A stretch of DNA of 64,000 nucleotides from an uncultured Oscillospiraceae bacterium (lineage in GTDB: Bacteria; Bacillota; Clostridia; Oscillospirales; Oscillospiraceae): positions 20,777 to 84,776 of the forward strand of contig CAJUPW010000010.1 of the NCBI GenBank assembly GCA_910588635.1. Reading direction: 5' to 3'. Numbering within the stretch: the stretch's first letter is position 1; every line of letters starts with the position of its first letter. Below the pieces are notes generated by a model that saw only the letters and a program-made list of their open reading frames with translations, was not told the DNA's origin and made no database searches. Made by a program: the position numbers and the translations under genes. Of this stretch, positions 51,312 to 59,395 are shown piece by piece.

Positions 51312-52358
51312 ATGCCGAAAGGGATCGCGGTCGATAACCGGGGCCGGCTGAAGGAGCGGGCCGCCATGAGCGACACCAATCTGCTGCTCACCATCACGGT
51401 GGTGGTATTCTTCATCCTGTACCTGTACGCCATCGTTTTTCTGGGCGGCAGCTTCGCCAAGCCCCAGAATTTCCTCAACATTCTGAACAACAACGCCTCC
51501 CTCATCGTGCTCTCCTGCGGCATGAGCATCGTGATGATTACCGGCGGCATCGACATCAGCGTGGGCGGCGTCACCTGCCTGGTGTGTATGGTCAGCGCGG
51601 TCAATCTGGAGCGGCAGGGCGGAAACCTGTTTACGGTCATTCTCATCGGCCTGGGCATCGGTCTGGCCTTCGGTGTGGTCCAGGGCTTCCTGGTGGCCCA
51701 CCTGGGCATCCAGCCCTTCATCATCTCGCTGGCGGGCATGTTCTTCGCCAAGGGCATGACCACCATCGTCAGCAAGGAGCCCGTGCGGGTGACCAATGAG
51801 GCCTTCCTGGCTGTGAAGGACACCCGGGTCACCGTCCCCGGCCTGGGCTCCTACAACAAGCTGAACCAGTATATCCCCGCCTATGTGGAGGTGGGCGTCA
51901 TCATCGCCCTGGTGGTGGTGGTCCTGCTGTTCTGCCTACTGCGCTGGACCAGGCTGGGCCGCGCCTTCTACGCCGTGGGCGGCAACAATCAGAGCGCCAA
52001 TATGCTGGGCATCAACGTGCGCCGCACCAAATTCCTGGCCCATGTGCTGTGCTCTCTGCTGGCCGGCCTGGGCGGCATCCTCTATTTCCTCCATGTGGGC
52101 AGCGGCGACGTGGCCAACGCGGCGGGGGACGAGATGAACGCCATCGCCTCCTCCATCATCGGCGGCACTCTGCTGACCGGCGGCGTGGGCAACATAGCCG
52201 GCACCTTCTTCGGCGTACTCAGTCTGAACACCATCAAGCGCATCGTCGCCTCTCTGGGCTTCGACCAGGCCTGGTGGTCCAACATCACCGTGGCCGCCAT
52301 GCTCTGCCTGTTCCTGGTCATTCAGAGCATCGTGCTATTGCGTAAGAACAAGAAGTAA
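51312..52358 (+). CDS. sugar ABC transporter permease (YjfF-like)
   Basis: 348 residues, about nine spans; SCGMSIVMITGGIDISVGGV, HLGIQPFIISLAGMFFAKGM and IIGGTLLTGGVGNIAGTFFG are the permease motifs. AGGAGGTGG stands before the ATG, one base after the preceding stop. Second channel half for the importer. Confidence 0.92.
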   Translation: MPKGIAVDNRGRLKERAAMSDTNLLLTITVVVFFILYLYAIVFLGGSFAKPQNFLNILNNNASLIVLSCGMSIVMITGGIDISVGGVTCLVCMVSAVNLERQGGNLFTVILIGLGIGLAFGVVQGFLVAHLGIQPFIISLAGMFFAKGMTTIVSKEPVRVTNEAFLAVKDTRVTVPGLGSYNKLNQYIPAYVEVGVIIALVVVVLLFCLLRWTRLGRAFYAVGGNNQSANMLGINVRRTKFLAHVLCSLLAGLGGILYFLHVGSGDVANAAGDEMNAIASSIIGGTLLTGGVGNIAGTFFGVLSLNTIKRIVASLGFDQAWWSNITVAAMLCLFLVIQSIVLLRKNKK

Positions 52359-52371
52359 GGGGGAACACGCC

Positions 52372-53898
52372 ATGAAAACCTGCTTAGGCATCGAACTGGG
52401 CTCCACCCGCATCAAGGCCGTTGCCATCGACGGCGCGTTCAGGCCCGTCTCCTCCGGGGACTACACCTGGGCCTCCGCCTATGAAAACGGCATCTGGACC
52501 TACCCCCTGGACGAGGTGTGGACCGGCCTGAAGTCCGCCCTGTCCCAGGTGCAAAACCGGGAAGAGATCGCCGCCGCCGGCGTGTCCGCCATGATGCACG
52601 GCTATCTGGCCTTCGACAAGGACTGGAACCTGCTCACCCCCTTCCGCACCTGGCAGAATACCATCACCGGACAGGCCGCGGCGGAGCTGACTGAGCTCTT
52701 CGGCTTCAACGTCCCCCAGCGTTGGTCCGTCGCCCACCTGTATCAGGCGGTGCTGAACGGGGAGGAGCACGTCTCCCGCATCGCCCACCTGACCACCCTG
52801 GCGGGCTATATCCACGCCACCCTCACCGGGGTCCACGCCGTGGGAATCGGCGAGGCGTCGGGCATGTTCCCCATTGACAGCGCCGCCCTGGACTACGATC
52901 AGACCATGGTGGAGAAGTTCGACCGCCTCCCAGCCATGGAAAAGCTCCCCTGGAAGCTGCGGGATCTCCTTCCCAAAGTTCTGACCGCCGGACAGGACGC
53001 GGGCAGGCTCACCGAGGAGGGCTCCAAAATGCTGGACGGCCTGCTCCCCGTAGGGATTCCCTTCGCCCCCGCCGAGGGGGACGCGGGCACCGGCATGACC
53101 GCCACCAACGCCGTGGCCCCCCGGACGGGCAACGTATCCGCCGGGACCTCCATTTTCTCCATGGTGGTGCTGGAAAAGCCCCTGGAGAAGGTCTATGAGG
53201 AGATTGACCTGGTGACCACCCCCACAGGGGCTCCGGTGGCCATGGTCCACTGCAACAACTGCACCAACGACACCAACGCCTGGGTAAACGTCCTGGGGGA
53301 GGCGGCCAGACTTTTCGGGGCCAACCCCTCCGCCGGCGAGCTGTACACCAGGCTCTATGAGAAGAGCCTGGAGGGCGAAGCGGACTGCGGCGGGGTGCTG
53401 GTGTGCAACTACCTGGCCGGGGAGGGCGTCACCCATATGGACGCGGGCCGCCCCCTGGCGCTCCGCACCCCGGAGGCCAAGTTCACCCTGGCCAACTTCT
53501 TCCGGGCCCAGCTCTACGCCACCATGTCTACCCTGAAAATCGGCATGGACATCTTGTCCTCGGAGCACGTGGCCATCGACTCCCTCACCGGCCACGGCGG
53601 GCTGTTCAAGACCCCCGTGGTAGGCCAGAGCTACATGGCCGCCGCCTGCGGCGCCCCGGTCACCTGCATGGAGACCGCCGGCGAGGGCGGGCCCTACGGC
53701 ATGGCCTTACTGGCCTCCTTCCTGCTGAATCGAGGGGAGAACGAACGCCTGGAGGACTTCCTGTCCCACAAGGTGTTCGCCGGGGCCTCCAGCTCCACCA
53801 TCCGGCCCGATCCCGCCTGTGTGGAGGGCTTCAATTCCTATATCAAACGCTACAAGCTGCTCCTTGAGGTGGAAAAAACCGCCGTGGAAAAACTGTAA
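52372..53898 (+). CDS. FGGY family carbohydrate kinase (probable L-ribulokinase)
   Basis: 508 residues with two FGGY halves. N-terminal phosphate-binding GIELGSTRIKAVAID, ADP-binding domain with TGNVSAGTSIFSMVV and the C-terminal GHGGLFKTPVVGQSYMAAAC and GPYGMALLASFLL. Such kinases phosphorylate sugars such as L-ribulose or xylulose with ATP. Specificity cannot be read directly, but lying between the transporter genes and araA it should phosphorylate L-ribulose from the isomerase. It starts 13 bases after the permease stop. Confidence 0.88.
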   Translation: MKTCLGIELGSTRIKAVAIDGAFRPVSSGDYTWASAYENGIWTYPLDEVWTGLKSALSQVQNREEIAAAGVSAMMHGYLAFDKDWNLLTPFRTWQNTITGQAAAELTELFGFNVPQRWSVAHLYQAVLNGEEHVSRIAHLTTLAGYIHATLTGVHAVGIGEASGMFPIDSAALDYDQTMVEKFDRLPAMEKLPWKLRDLLPKVLTAGQDAGRLTEEGSKMLDGLLPVGIPFAPAEGDAGTGMTATNAVAPRTGNVSAGTSIFSMVVLEKPLEKVYEEIDLVTTPTGAPVAMVHCNNCTNDTNAWVNVLGEAARLFGANPSAGELYTRLYEKSLEGEADCGGVLVCNYLAGEGVTHMDAGRPLALRTPEAKFTLANFFRAQLYATMSTLKIGMDILSSEHVAIDSLTGHGGLFKTPVVGQSYMAAACGAPVTCMETAGEGGPYGMALLASFLLNRGENERLEDFLSHKVFAGASSSTIRPDPACVEGFNSYIKRYKLLLEVEKTAVEKL

Positions 53899-53910
53899 GG
53901 AGGAATTTTT

Positions 53911-55374
53911 ATGAACTATTCGTTCTGGTTCGTGGTGGGCAGTCAGTTCCTGTACGGCCCCGAGGTGTTGGAGACGGTAGCCCAGCGGGCCCAGGAAATG
54001 GCGGACGAGCTGAGCAAGGTCCTGCCCTTCCCTCTGGTCTACAAGGTGACCGCCAAGACCAACAAGGAGATCGCCGACGTGGCCAAGGAGGCCAATTACG
54101 ACGGCTCCTGCGCCGGGATTATCACCTGGTGCCACACCTTCTCCCCCTCCAAAATGTGGATCGATGGCCTGCGGGACCTGCAAAAGCCCTGGTGCCACTT
54201 CGCCACCCAGTATAACCAGTCCATCCCCAATGAGGAGATCGACATGGACTTCATGAACCTGAACCAGGCCGCCCACGGCGACCGGGAGCACGGCTTCATC
54301 GGAGCCCGGCTGCGCAAGCCCCGGAAGATCATCGCCGGATACTGGAGGGACGAGACCGTCCAGAAGCGCATCGGCGGCTGGATGAAGGCCGCCGTGGGCG
54401 TGGCCGTGTCCAAGAGCATGAAGGTCATGCGCTTCGGGGACAACATGCGTGAGGTTGCCGTCACCGAGGGCGACAAGGTGGAGGTCCAGACCAAGCTGGG
54501 CTGGCAGGTAAACACCTGGGCGGTGGGCGACCTGGTGAAGGTGATGAACGCCGTCACCGAGGAGGAGATCGACGCGCTGATGGAGACCTACCAGCAGAGC
54601 TACGACATCGCCACCGACAAGCTGGACCACATCCGCTACCAGGCCCGTGAGGAGATCGCCATGAAGAAGATGCTGGACGCCGAGGGCTGCAAGGCCTTCT
54701 CCAACACCTTCCAGGACCTGTACGGCATGGAGCAGCTCCCCGGCCTGGCCAGCCAGCACCTGATGGCCCAGGGCTACGGCTACGGCGGCGAGGGCGACTG
54801 GAAGGTGGCCGCTATGACCGCCATCCTCAAGGCCATGGGAGAAAACGGCAACGGCTGCTCCCTGTTTATGGAGGACTACACCTACAACCTGGAAAAGGGA
54901 AAGGAGTACTCTCTGGGCGCCCACATGCTGGAGGTCTGCCCCTGCTGCGCGGCGGAAAAACCTCGGATTGAGACCCACCACTTAGGGATAGGCATGAACG
55001 AGAAGGACCCCGCCCGCCTGGTCTTTGAGGGGAAAGCGGGGGACGCCATCGTGGTCAGCCTCATCGACATGGGAGGCCGTCTGCGCCTGATCTGCCAGGA
55101 CATCCACTGCGTCAAGCCCATTCTCCCCATGCCCAACCTGCCCGTGGCCCGGGTGATGTGGCAGGCGGAGCCTAGCCTCACCACCGGGGTGGAGTGCTGG
55201 ATCACCGCCGGGGGCGCCCACCACACGGTACTCAGCTACGATGTCACCGCCGGGCAGATGAAGGACTGGTGCGCCATGCTGGACATTGAGTTTGTCCACA
55301 TCGGAAAGGATACCACCGTAGAGAATCTGGAGCACGACCTGTTCCTATCCGATCTGGCCTGGAAGCTGAAATAA
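53911..55374 (+). CDS. araA: L-arabinose isomerase
   Basis: 487 residues. FWFVVGSQFLYGPEVLETVA at the start, GIITWCHTFSPSKMWIDGL, FATQYNQSIPNEEIDMDFMN and GYGYGGEGDWKVAAM are family motifs; the Mn ligands lie in GGEGDW (Glu), FMEDYTY (Glu), LGAHMLEV (His) and GAHHTVLS (His). It converts L-arabinose to L-ribulose. AAGGAGG precedes the ATG. Last gene of the operon; araD and araR are not in this window. Confidence 0.95.
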   Translation: MNYSFWFVVGSQFLYGPEVLETVAQRAQEMADELSKVLPFPLVYKVTAKTNKEIADVAKEANYDGSCAGIITWCHTFSPSKMWIDGLRDLQKPWCHFATQYNQSIPNEEIDMDFMNLNQAAHGDREHGFIGARLRKPRKIIAGYWRDETVQKRIGGWMKAAVGVAVSKSMKVMRFGDNMREVAVTEGDKVEVQTKLGWQVNTWAVGDLVKVMNAVTEEEIDALMETYQQSYDIATDKLDHIRYQAREEIAMKKMLDAEGCKAFSNTFQDLYGMEQLPGLASQHLMAQGYGYGGEGDWKVAAMTAILKAMGENGNGCSLFMEDYTYNLEKGKEYSLGAHMLEVCPCCAAEKPRIETHHLGIGMNEKDPARLVFEGKAGDAIVVSLIDMGGRLRLICQDIHCVKPILPMPNLPVARVMWQAEPSLTTGVECWITAGGAHHTVLSYDVTAGQMKDWCAMLDIEFVHIGKDTTVENLEHDLFLSDLAWKLK

Positions 55375-55406
55375 AAGCCCCCTCTCAATACAAATCCCCA
55401 TACATA

Positions 55407-55446
55407 CCGGGACCGGCTGAGGTGATGCCGCCTCAGCCGGTCCCGG
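55407..55446. terminator. large hairpin after araA
   Basis: A perfect 16-bp stem CCGGGACCGGCTGAGG (55407-55422) / CCTCAGCCGGTCCCGG (55431-55446). No T-run follows on the plus strand. Confidence 0.7.
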
Positions 55447-55451
55447 ACCAA

Positions 55452-55481
55452 AAAAATGAGCGCCATTCGGCGCTCATTTTT
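55452..55481. terminator. bidirectional terminator between convergent operons
   Basis: AAAAATGAGCGCC (55452-55464) pairs with GGCGCTCATTTTT (55469-55481). It ends both araA and the sigma-factor operon of the opposite strand. Confidence 0.88.
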
Positions 55482-55484
55482 CCG

Positions 55485-57098
55485 TCAATCGTCGATATCC
55501 CACTCATACTCCAGCACGGCCCCGGTGACGCCGTCAATGGTGTACCCGTACTCCGTCCGGCCCACGTAAAACTCCACGTCGTACTCCAGCCGGCCGTCGT
55601 CCCAGTCCCGCTCCACCTTCATTCCGGCGGCCTGATTTTCGGACACCCCGGCGTGGGCCAGGGCGGCTGCCTTTGCGGCCTCCCGGCCGACGTCGGCAGA
55701 GACGGTTCCGCCCGTCCCGGACCCGCCGTGGTGGCCTGAGCCATACTCCTCATGGTGGTCGATTCCACACTTCAAAACGGCTCCGGTATGGCCATCCACG
55801 GTGCAGTCATACTCAGTGCTTCCGCACCAGAATTCCAGCTCGTACTCCAGCCGGCCGTCATCCCACTCCCGCTCGATCTTCCAGTTGGTGACATCGCCGG
55901 AGGACAGCCCCGCGTTGTCCAGAGCGGCCCTCTTTGCGGCCTCCTCCCCCACGTCCTGGCTTGCGGTGGACGGGGTAGTTTCAGCTGGCTTCTGGGTACT
56001 GGGCTTCTGGGTACTGGGGGTCTGGGCTCCTGGGTCAGGCGCCGTCGGAGCCGGGTCTGGGGCGGCGGGCGTGTTGGCTGAGGTGTTCAGCACGTCCTTC
56101 TGTCCGCTGAGGACCTGGCCGGTAAAGGCGTCCACAAGATACTCGTACTCCCGCCCGGACACAATCAGCTCCACCTCGTAGCGGGGCGGAACATCGTCCA
56201 GCTCCGGGTCCACGTCCTTGACCACGTTGGAGCTGAGCACCAGCGTGCCGGCGTACTCCTGGGCCGCCCAGGCGGCTTTATCCTTGCCGATGGGGATGCG
56301 CTTCTCCCCCGTCTCCAGCAGGTCGCTCAGCTCCTCCACGGACAGGGCGGCCAGCTGGTCGAAAGCGGTAGTACTGTTCAGGGACAGGGTGCCGTTCATC
56401 TCCATCACCTTATGGACCAGAGAGGCTTTTCCGGCGGACAGACCGCTGTTGAAGGTCATATACTCGGTTGCGGGGGTATTCGCGTCCAGCACCTGGCTCA
56501 GCACGGAGGTGTTGGGCGCCTGGGTCCGCAGCACCCCATCCACCGAGGCCACCAGCTCCGCCTGGAGCCGCTGGGCCCGGTCCTGGTCCTTGTCCTCCAC
56601 CGAGATGAGAATGGCAGAGGAGATGCTGTCCAGATAGCCCTCCCGCACCAGCGCCCCCACGATGGCGTTCACCGCCACGTCCACCTTGGTGCCCTTCAGG
56701 TCGGCGCCGCCGTCCATGTCGAAGAGGACAGCCGCCGCCTCGGTGTTCAAAGCGGTACAGGAGATGACCCGCTCCGCCCGGTTCACCTTCAGCTCAATGC
56801 TGGGGTTCACGTCCAGAGACACCACGCTGGCCACGGCGTAGCTCTGGCGGTAGATCAGCCCGCCGCCTCCGGCCCCCAGCAGCACCAGTGCTGCGCAGGC
56901 GGCGGCCAGCCAGGGGCGCAGCTTCCTCTTGGGCTTCACCTCAACGGCCTCCACGTCAATGATATCAGATTTCAGTTCCTTCATTTCTATCACGCTCCCG
57001 TTTTGTTCGCCGCAGCGGGAGAGGATCGCTTCCAAGTCGTCGGGGGCGGCGCGTGTAACGGCATCCGCCAGCTTTCGCTCCAGTTCCCGGTCGGTCAT
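55485..57098 (-). CDS. RsgI-like anti-sigma factor with PepSY domains
   Basis: 537 residues. A cytoplasmic N-terminal part (1-~65) is followed by one span (PWLAAACAALVLLGAGGGGL), then an RsgI-type extracellular domain (SYAVASVVSLDVNPSIELKV, ALNTEAAAVLFDMDGGADL). Next comes a PepSY-like unit ending SGREYEYLVDAFTGQVLSG, a Pro/Thr/Ser linker, and two further PepSY units with the repeated pattern WKIEREWDDGRLEYELEF ... GHTGAVL and MKVERDWDDGRLEYDVEF ... GVTGAVLEYE. The ATG overlaps the sigma-factor stop (ATGA), so the N-terminus probably holds that sigma factor at the membrane and the PepSY part senses an outside signal. Start at 57098 follows GGAGAG. Confidence 0.85.
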   Translation of the reverse strand: MTDRELERKLADAVTRAAPDDLEAILSRCGEQNGSVIEMKELKSDIIDVEAVEVKPKRKLRPWLAAACAALVLLGAGGGGLIYRQSYAVASVVSLDVNPSIELKVNRAERVISCTALNTEAAAVLFDMDGGADLKGTKVDVAVNAIVGALVREGYLDSISSAILISVEDKDQDRAQRLQAELVASVDGVLRTQAPNTSVLSQVLDANTPATEYMTFNSGLSAGKASLVHKVMEMNGTLSLNSTTAFDQLAALSVEELSDLLETGEKRIPIGKDKAAWAAQEYAGTLVLSSNVVKDVDPELDDVPPRYEVELIVSGREYEYLVDAFTGQVLSGQKDVLNTSANTPAAPDPAPTAPDPGAQTPSTQKPSTQKPAETTPSTASQDVGEEAAKRAALDNAGLSSGDVTNWKIEREWDDGRLEYELEFWCGSTEYDCTVDGHTGAVLKCGIDHHEEYGSGHHGGSGTGGTVSADVGREAAKAAALAHAGVSENQAAGMKVERDWDDGRLEYDVEFYVGRTEYGYTIDGVTGAVLEYEWDIDD

Positions 57099-57658
57099 CG
57101 GTCGCTCTCTCCTTTCATCTGGGCTCTCAGTTTTTTCAGCCCGCGGTGGTATTTGGACAGGACGGTGGACAGGGGCAGCTCCAACAGCTGGGCGATCTCC
57201 CGATGCTTCAGTCCGGTGACGGCGTGGAGGAGGACGATCTCCCGCTCCTCCGTCCCCAGCCTGGCCAGAGCCCCCCGGAGGAACTGCCGCTCCTCCACGT
57301 CCGGGACGGCGGCGGGAATGGCGTTCCAGGCCTCCTCGTCCAGTTCTATTTGCCGCCCGCTCTGACGCAGACGGGACCGGGCCAGATTTCGGGCCACGGT
57401 GAGCAGCCAGGCCATGGGCGAGCCCTGGGACCGGTAGGCCGGGGCGCTCTCCCACACCTTTACGTAAACGTCCTGGGCCACGTCCTGGGCCTCATGGGCG
57501 TCCCGGAGCAGGGACAGCGCCAGGGCGTACACCGCCCCCCGGGTCAGTCCATACAGCCTGGCAAAGGCCTCCCGGTCCCCTTGTCCCACCCGAAGCAGCA
57601 GCCGGTCCAGCTCCCGGTCCTTCTCTTCCGTTGTCCGAACTCCCAGCCCAGTCAGCAT
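57095..57658 (-). CDS. ECF-type RNA polymerase sigma factor
   Basis: 187 residues. Sigma-70 region 2 (GDREAFARLYGLTRGAVYAL, EAQDVAQDVYVKVWESA) and region 4 (EREIVLLHAVTGLKHREIAQ, LLELPLSTVLSKYHRGLKKL) are complete; region 3 is absent, as in ECF sigma factors. AGGAG precedes the ATG. The partner gene overlaps its end by four bases and encodes the likely membrane anti-sigma factor. Confidence 0.93.
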   Translation of the reverse strand: MLTGLGVRTTEEKDRELDRLLLRVGQGDREAFARLYGLTRGAVYALALSLLRDAHEAQDVAQDVYVKVWESAPAYRSQGSPMAWLLTVARNLARSRLRQSGRQIELDEEAWNAIPAAVPDVEERQFLRGALARLGTEEREIVLLHAVTGLKHREIAQLLELPLSTVLSKYHRGLKKLRAQMKGESDR

Positions 57659-57733
57659 AGCCCATTTCTCCTGTCACTTAAGAAACGCGCGAAGGCGCTG
57701 TTTTATTGCACGCAGAAAAAATTTTTCAACTCT

Positions 57734-57762
57734 ATTATATTGCTCTTCCTTCCGGAAAGCAA
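57734..57762 (-). promoter_or_regulatory. promoter of the sigma-factor operon
   Basis: On the minus strand TTGCTT (57762-57757), 17 bases, TATAAT (57739-57734), about 76 bases before the ATG. Confidence 0.65.
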
Positions 57763-57763
57763 G

Positions 57764-57803
57764 AAAAAATCCCGCCGCCCCAGAACAGCTCTGAGGCAGC
57801 GGG
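57764..57803 (-). terminator. terminator after bioY
   Basis: On the minus strand CCCGCTGCCTCAGA pairs with TCTGGGGCGGCGGG with two mismatches (57771-57803), followed by ATTTTTT. Confidence 0.75.
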
Positions 57804-57817
57804 CAAAGGGGATCAGT

Positions 57818-58375
57818 TCAGCCCTCGGGATGGATATTGGCCTGGACCAGCCGCTCCCGCAGGACGGGACCCAGTCCGGTGGCAATAACCATTTTAATCA
57901 GGTCGCCGGGAATAAAGGGGAGTACGCACCACTTCATGGCTACATCCAGCGGATTTCCGGACTGAATCATATACCAGATCGTACCCATGGTGTACAGTAC
58001 AGCGGTAGCGGCAACCATCCCCAGGAATTGAAGCATCCGATTCTTTGGAAAAAATTGAATGGCCAGTCCGGTAATGATCACCAGCGGGATATAGCCTGCA
58101 ATGTACCCCCCTGTGGGACCCAGCACTTTACCCATACCACCCTGAAAGCCGGTAAACACCGGAACACCTACCATGCCCAGCAAAATAAACACCAATGCAG
58201 CTATGGCGCCGCGCTGCCAGCCCAAAATATAAGGGGTCATATACAGCATAAGGGTACACAGAGACAGAGAAATAGGTCCAATCGGAATAGCGAAGGGACT
58301 GACCGCCGCAATGACTGCCGCCATTACAGCGGTCATTGCCAGGACATAAATACTGCTTTTTTTCTTTGTTTCCAT
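57818..58375 (-). CDS. bioY: BioY family biotin transporter
   Basis: 185 residues with about six spans. AVSPFAIPIGPISLSLCTLM and GGMGKVLGPTGGYIAGYIPL are the hallmark BioY motifs. BioY is the substrate-binding S component of the biotin ECF transporter (or acts alone). No energy-coupling genes are nearby. GGAGCG precedes the ATG. The leader carries a BirA-type operator, so biotin status should control it. Confidence 0.95.
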   Translation of the reverse strand: METKKKSSIYVLAMTAVMAAVIAAVSPFAIPIGPISLSLCTLMLYMTPYILGWQRGAIAALVFILLGMVGVPVFTGFQGGMGKVLGPTGGYIAGYIPLVIITGLAIQFFPKNRMLQFLGMVAATAVLYTMGTIWYMIQSGNPLDVAMKWCVLPFIPGDLIKMVIATGLGPVLRERLVQANIHPEG

Positions 58376-58395
58376 ATTTTTTCGCTCCTTTTTAA

Positions 58396-58425
58396 TTGTA
58401 ACCCGATTTCTAACTCAGTATACAA
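58396..58425. promoter_or_regulatory. BirA-like biotin operator
   Basis: TTGTAACC-N14-GTATACAA. The BirA consensus in Firmicutes is TTGTAAAC-N14/15-GTTTACAA; 14 of 16 half-site positions match. It overlaps the -10 box (58417-58422), so repressor binding would prevent initiation. Confidence 0.85.
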
Positions 58426-58445
58426 TATCTCATTTTATTTGTCAA
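58417..58445 (-). promoter_or_regulatory. sigma-A promoter of bioY
   Basis: On the minus strand TTGACA (58445-58440), 17 bases, TATACT (58422-58417). Confidence 0.88.
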
Positions 58446-58589
58446 CTTAATTTTCTGCTGGTTTACTATTGGCCTTAAATTTTCAGAAAATCTTAATGTT
58501 TCCTTCAAGTCATTTTAGAGTTTCCCTGTTAGTATTCTATTCAGGCGGGCAAAAAATCTCACCTGTCCGCATGAAAGGAGAGATATGCC

Positions 58590-59123
58590 ATGGCGGAGCG
58601 CACAGTCTACATTCTGCTTACCCGGTCCGGGACCTGGTTCTCCCGGCTGATCCATTTCGCCACCCAGGACGACTACACCCATGCCTCTATCGGCCTGGAC
58701 GGCCCCGACGGCCCCTTTTACAGCTTCGCCCGGAAGTACCGCTATCTGGCCCTTCCTGCCGGGCTGGTGGAGGAACAGGTCACGGTGTACCGCCGGGCGG
58801 TCCCTTGCTGCCTGTATGAGCTGAAGGTAAGCGAGGAGACTTACTTCCGCCTGCGGCGTAAGCTGCGCTCCATGTACGCCCAGCGGGAGGAATACCACTA
58901 CAGTGTACTGGGGGTATTGGCCTGCTACTTTAACCTCGCTCTCCAGCGCAGGCACCACTACTTCTGCTCCCAGTTTGTAGCCGGCCTGCTGGAGAACTGC
59001 GGGGCGGCGGAGCTGCCCAAGCCCCCGTCCCTGGTTCGGCCCGCAGATCTGTGCCGGCTAAAGGAGCTGCGCCCCATCCACCAGGGGGCGCTGGAGGGTA
59101 TCCTCTCCCAGCCCGCCGCCTGA
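58590..59123 (+). CDS. permuted papain-like (YiiX/NlpC-P60 type) protein of unknown function
   Basis: 177 residues. TRSGTWFSRLIHFATQDDYT followed by HASIGLDG gives the His, and HHYFCSQFVAGLLENCG gives the Cys, in the His-before-Cys order of permuted NlpC/P60-like enzymes. There is no signal peptide. Such proteins are hydrolases or acyltransferases acting on peptide, lipid or wall substrates; none can be chosen here. AAAGGAG precedes the ATG at 58590. It stands alone between bioY and a tRNA gene. Confidence 0.8.
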   Translation: MAERTVYILLTRSGTWFSRLIHFATQDDYTHASIGLDGPDGPFYSFARKYRYLALPAGLVEEQVTVYRRAVPCCLYELKVSEETYFRLRRKLRSMYAQREEYHYSVLGVLACYFNLALQRRHHYFCSQFVAGLLENCGAAELPKPPSLVRPADLCRLKELRPIHQGALEGILSQPAA

Positions 59124-59151
59124 AAAATTTTCGAATTTTAAAATTTGGGGG

Positions 59152-59180
59152 TTGACTTTTTCTCCGGATGCCGCTATAAT
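59152..59180 (+). promoter_or_regulatory. promoter of tRNA-Gly
   Basis: TTGACT (59152-59157), 17 bases, TATAAT (59175-59180), 14 bases before the mature tRNA. Confidence 0.85.
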
Positions 59181-59193
59181 AGCCACTGTTGTT

Positions 59194-59269
59194 GCGAGTG
59201 TAGCTCATCTGGTAGAGCGCCACCTTGCCAAGGTGGAGGTAGCGAGTTCGAGCCTCGTCACTCGCTCCA
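59194..59269 (+). tRNA. tRNA-Gly (anticodon GCC)
   Basis: Acceptor stem GCGAGTG / CACTCGC followed by T and encoded CCA; anticodon arm CCACC-TTGCCAA-GGTGG with GCC at 59227-59229; T arm with GTTCGAG. A terminator begins at the CCA end. Confidence 0.96.
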
Positions 59270-59305
59270 AAAAGAAAGACACGCTGGAAGCGTGTCTTTC
59301 TTTTT
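59269..59305 (+). terminator. terminator of tRNA-Gly
   Basis: AAAAAGAAAGACACGC (59269-59284) pairs with GCGTGTCTTTCTTTTT (59290-59305). Confidence 0.93.
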
Positions 59306-59363
59306 GGGTTTTGGCAAACAAAGGCCGCTTCACCCTTCGGCCGTCTTGGGTCCCGCTTTCATT

Positions 59364-59385
59364 AAAAAGACCGCCTGACAGGCGG
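59364..59385 (-). terminator. terminator of the dpaL operon
   Basis: CCGCC / GGCGG stem (59371-59385) with an A-run on its left (59364-59368), which becomes a U-run on the minus strand. Confidence 0.65.
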
Positions 59386-59395
59386 CCTTTCTTGT

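Noticed and set aside
58376..58470. Riboswitch leader for bioY
   Set aside because: The leader is too short for a riboswitch, and the BirA-like operator explains the control.
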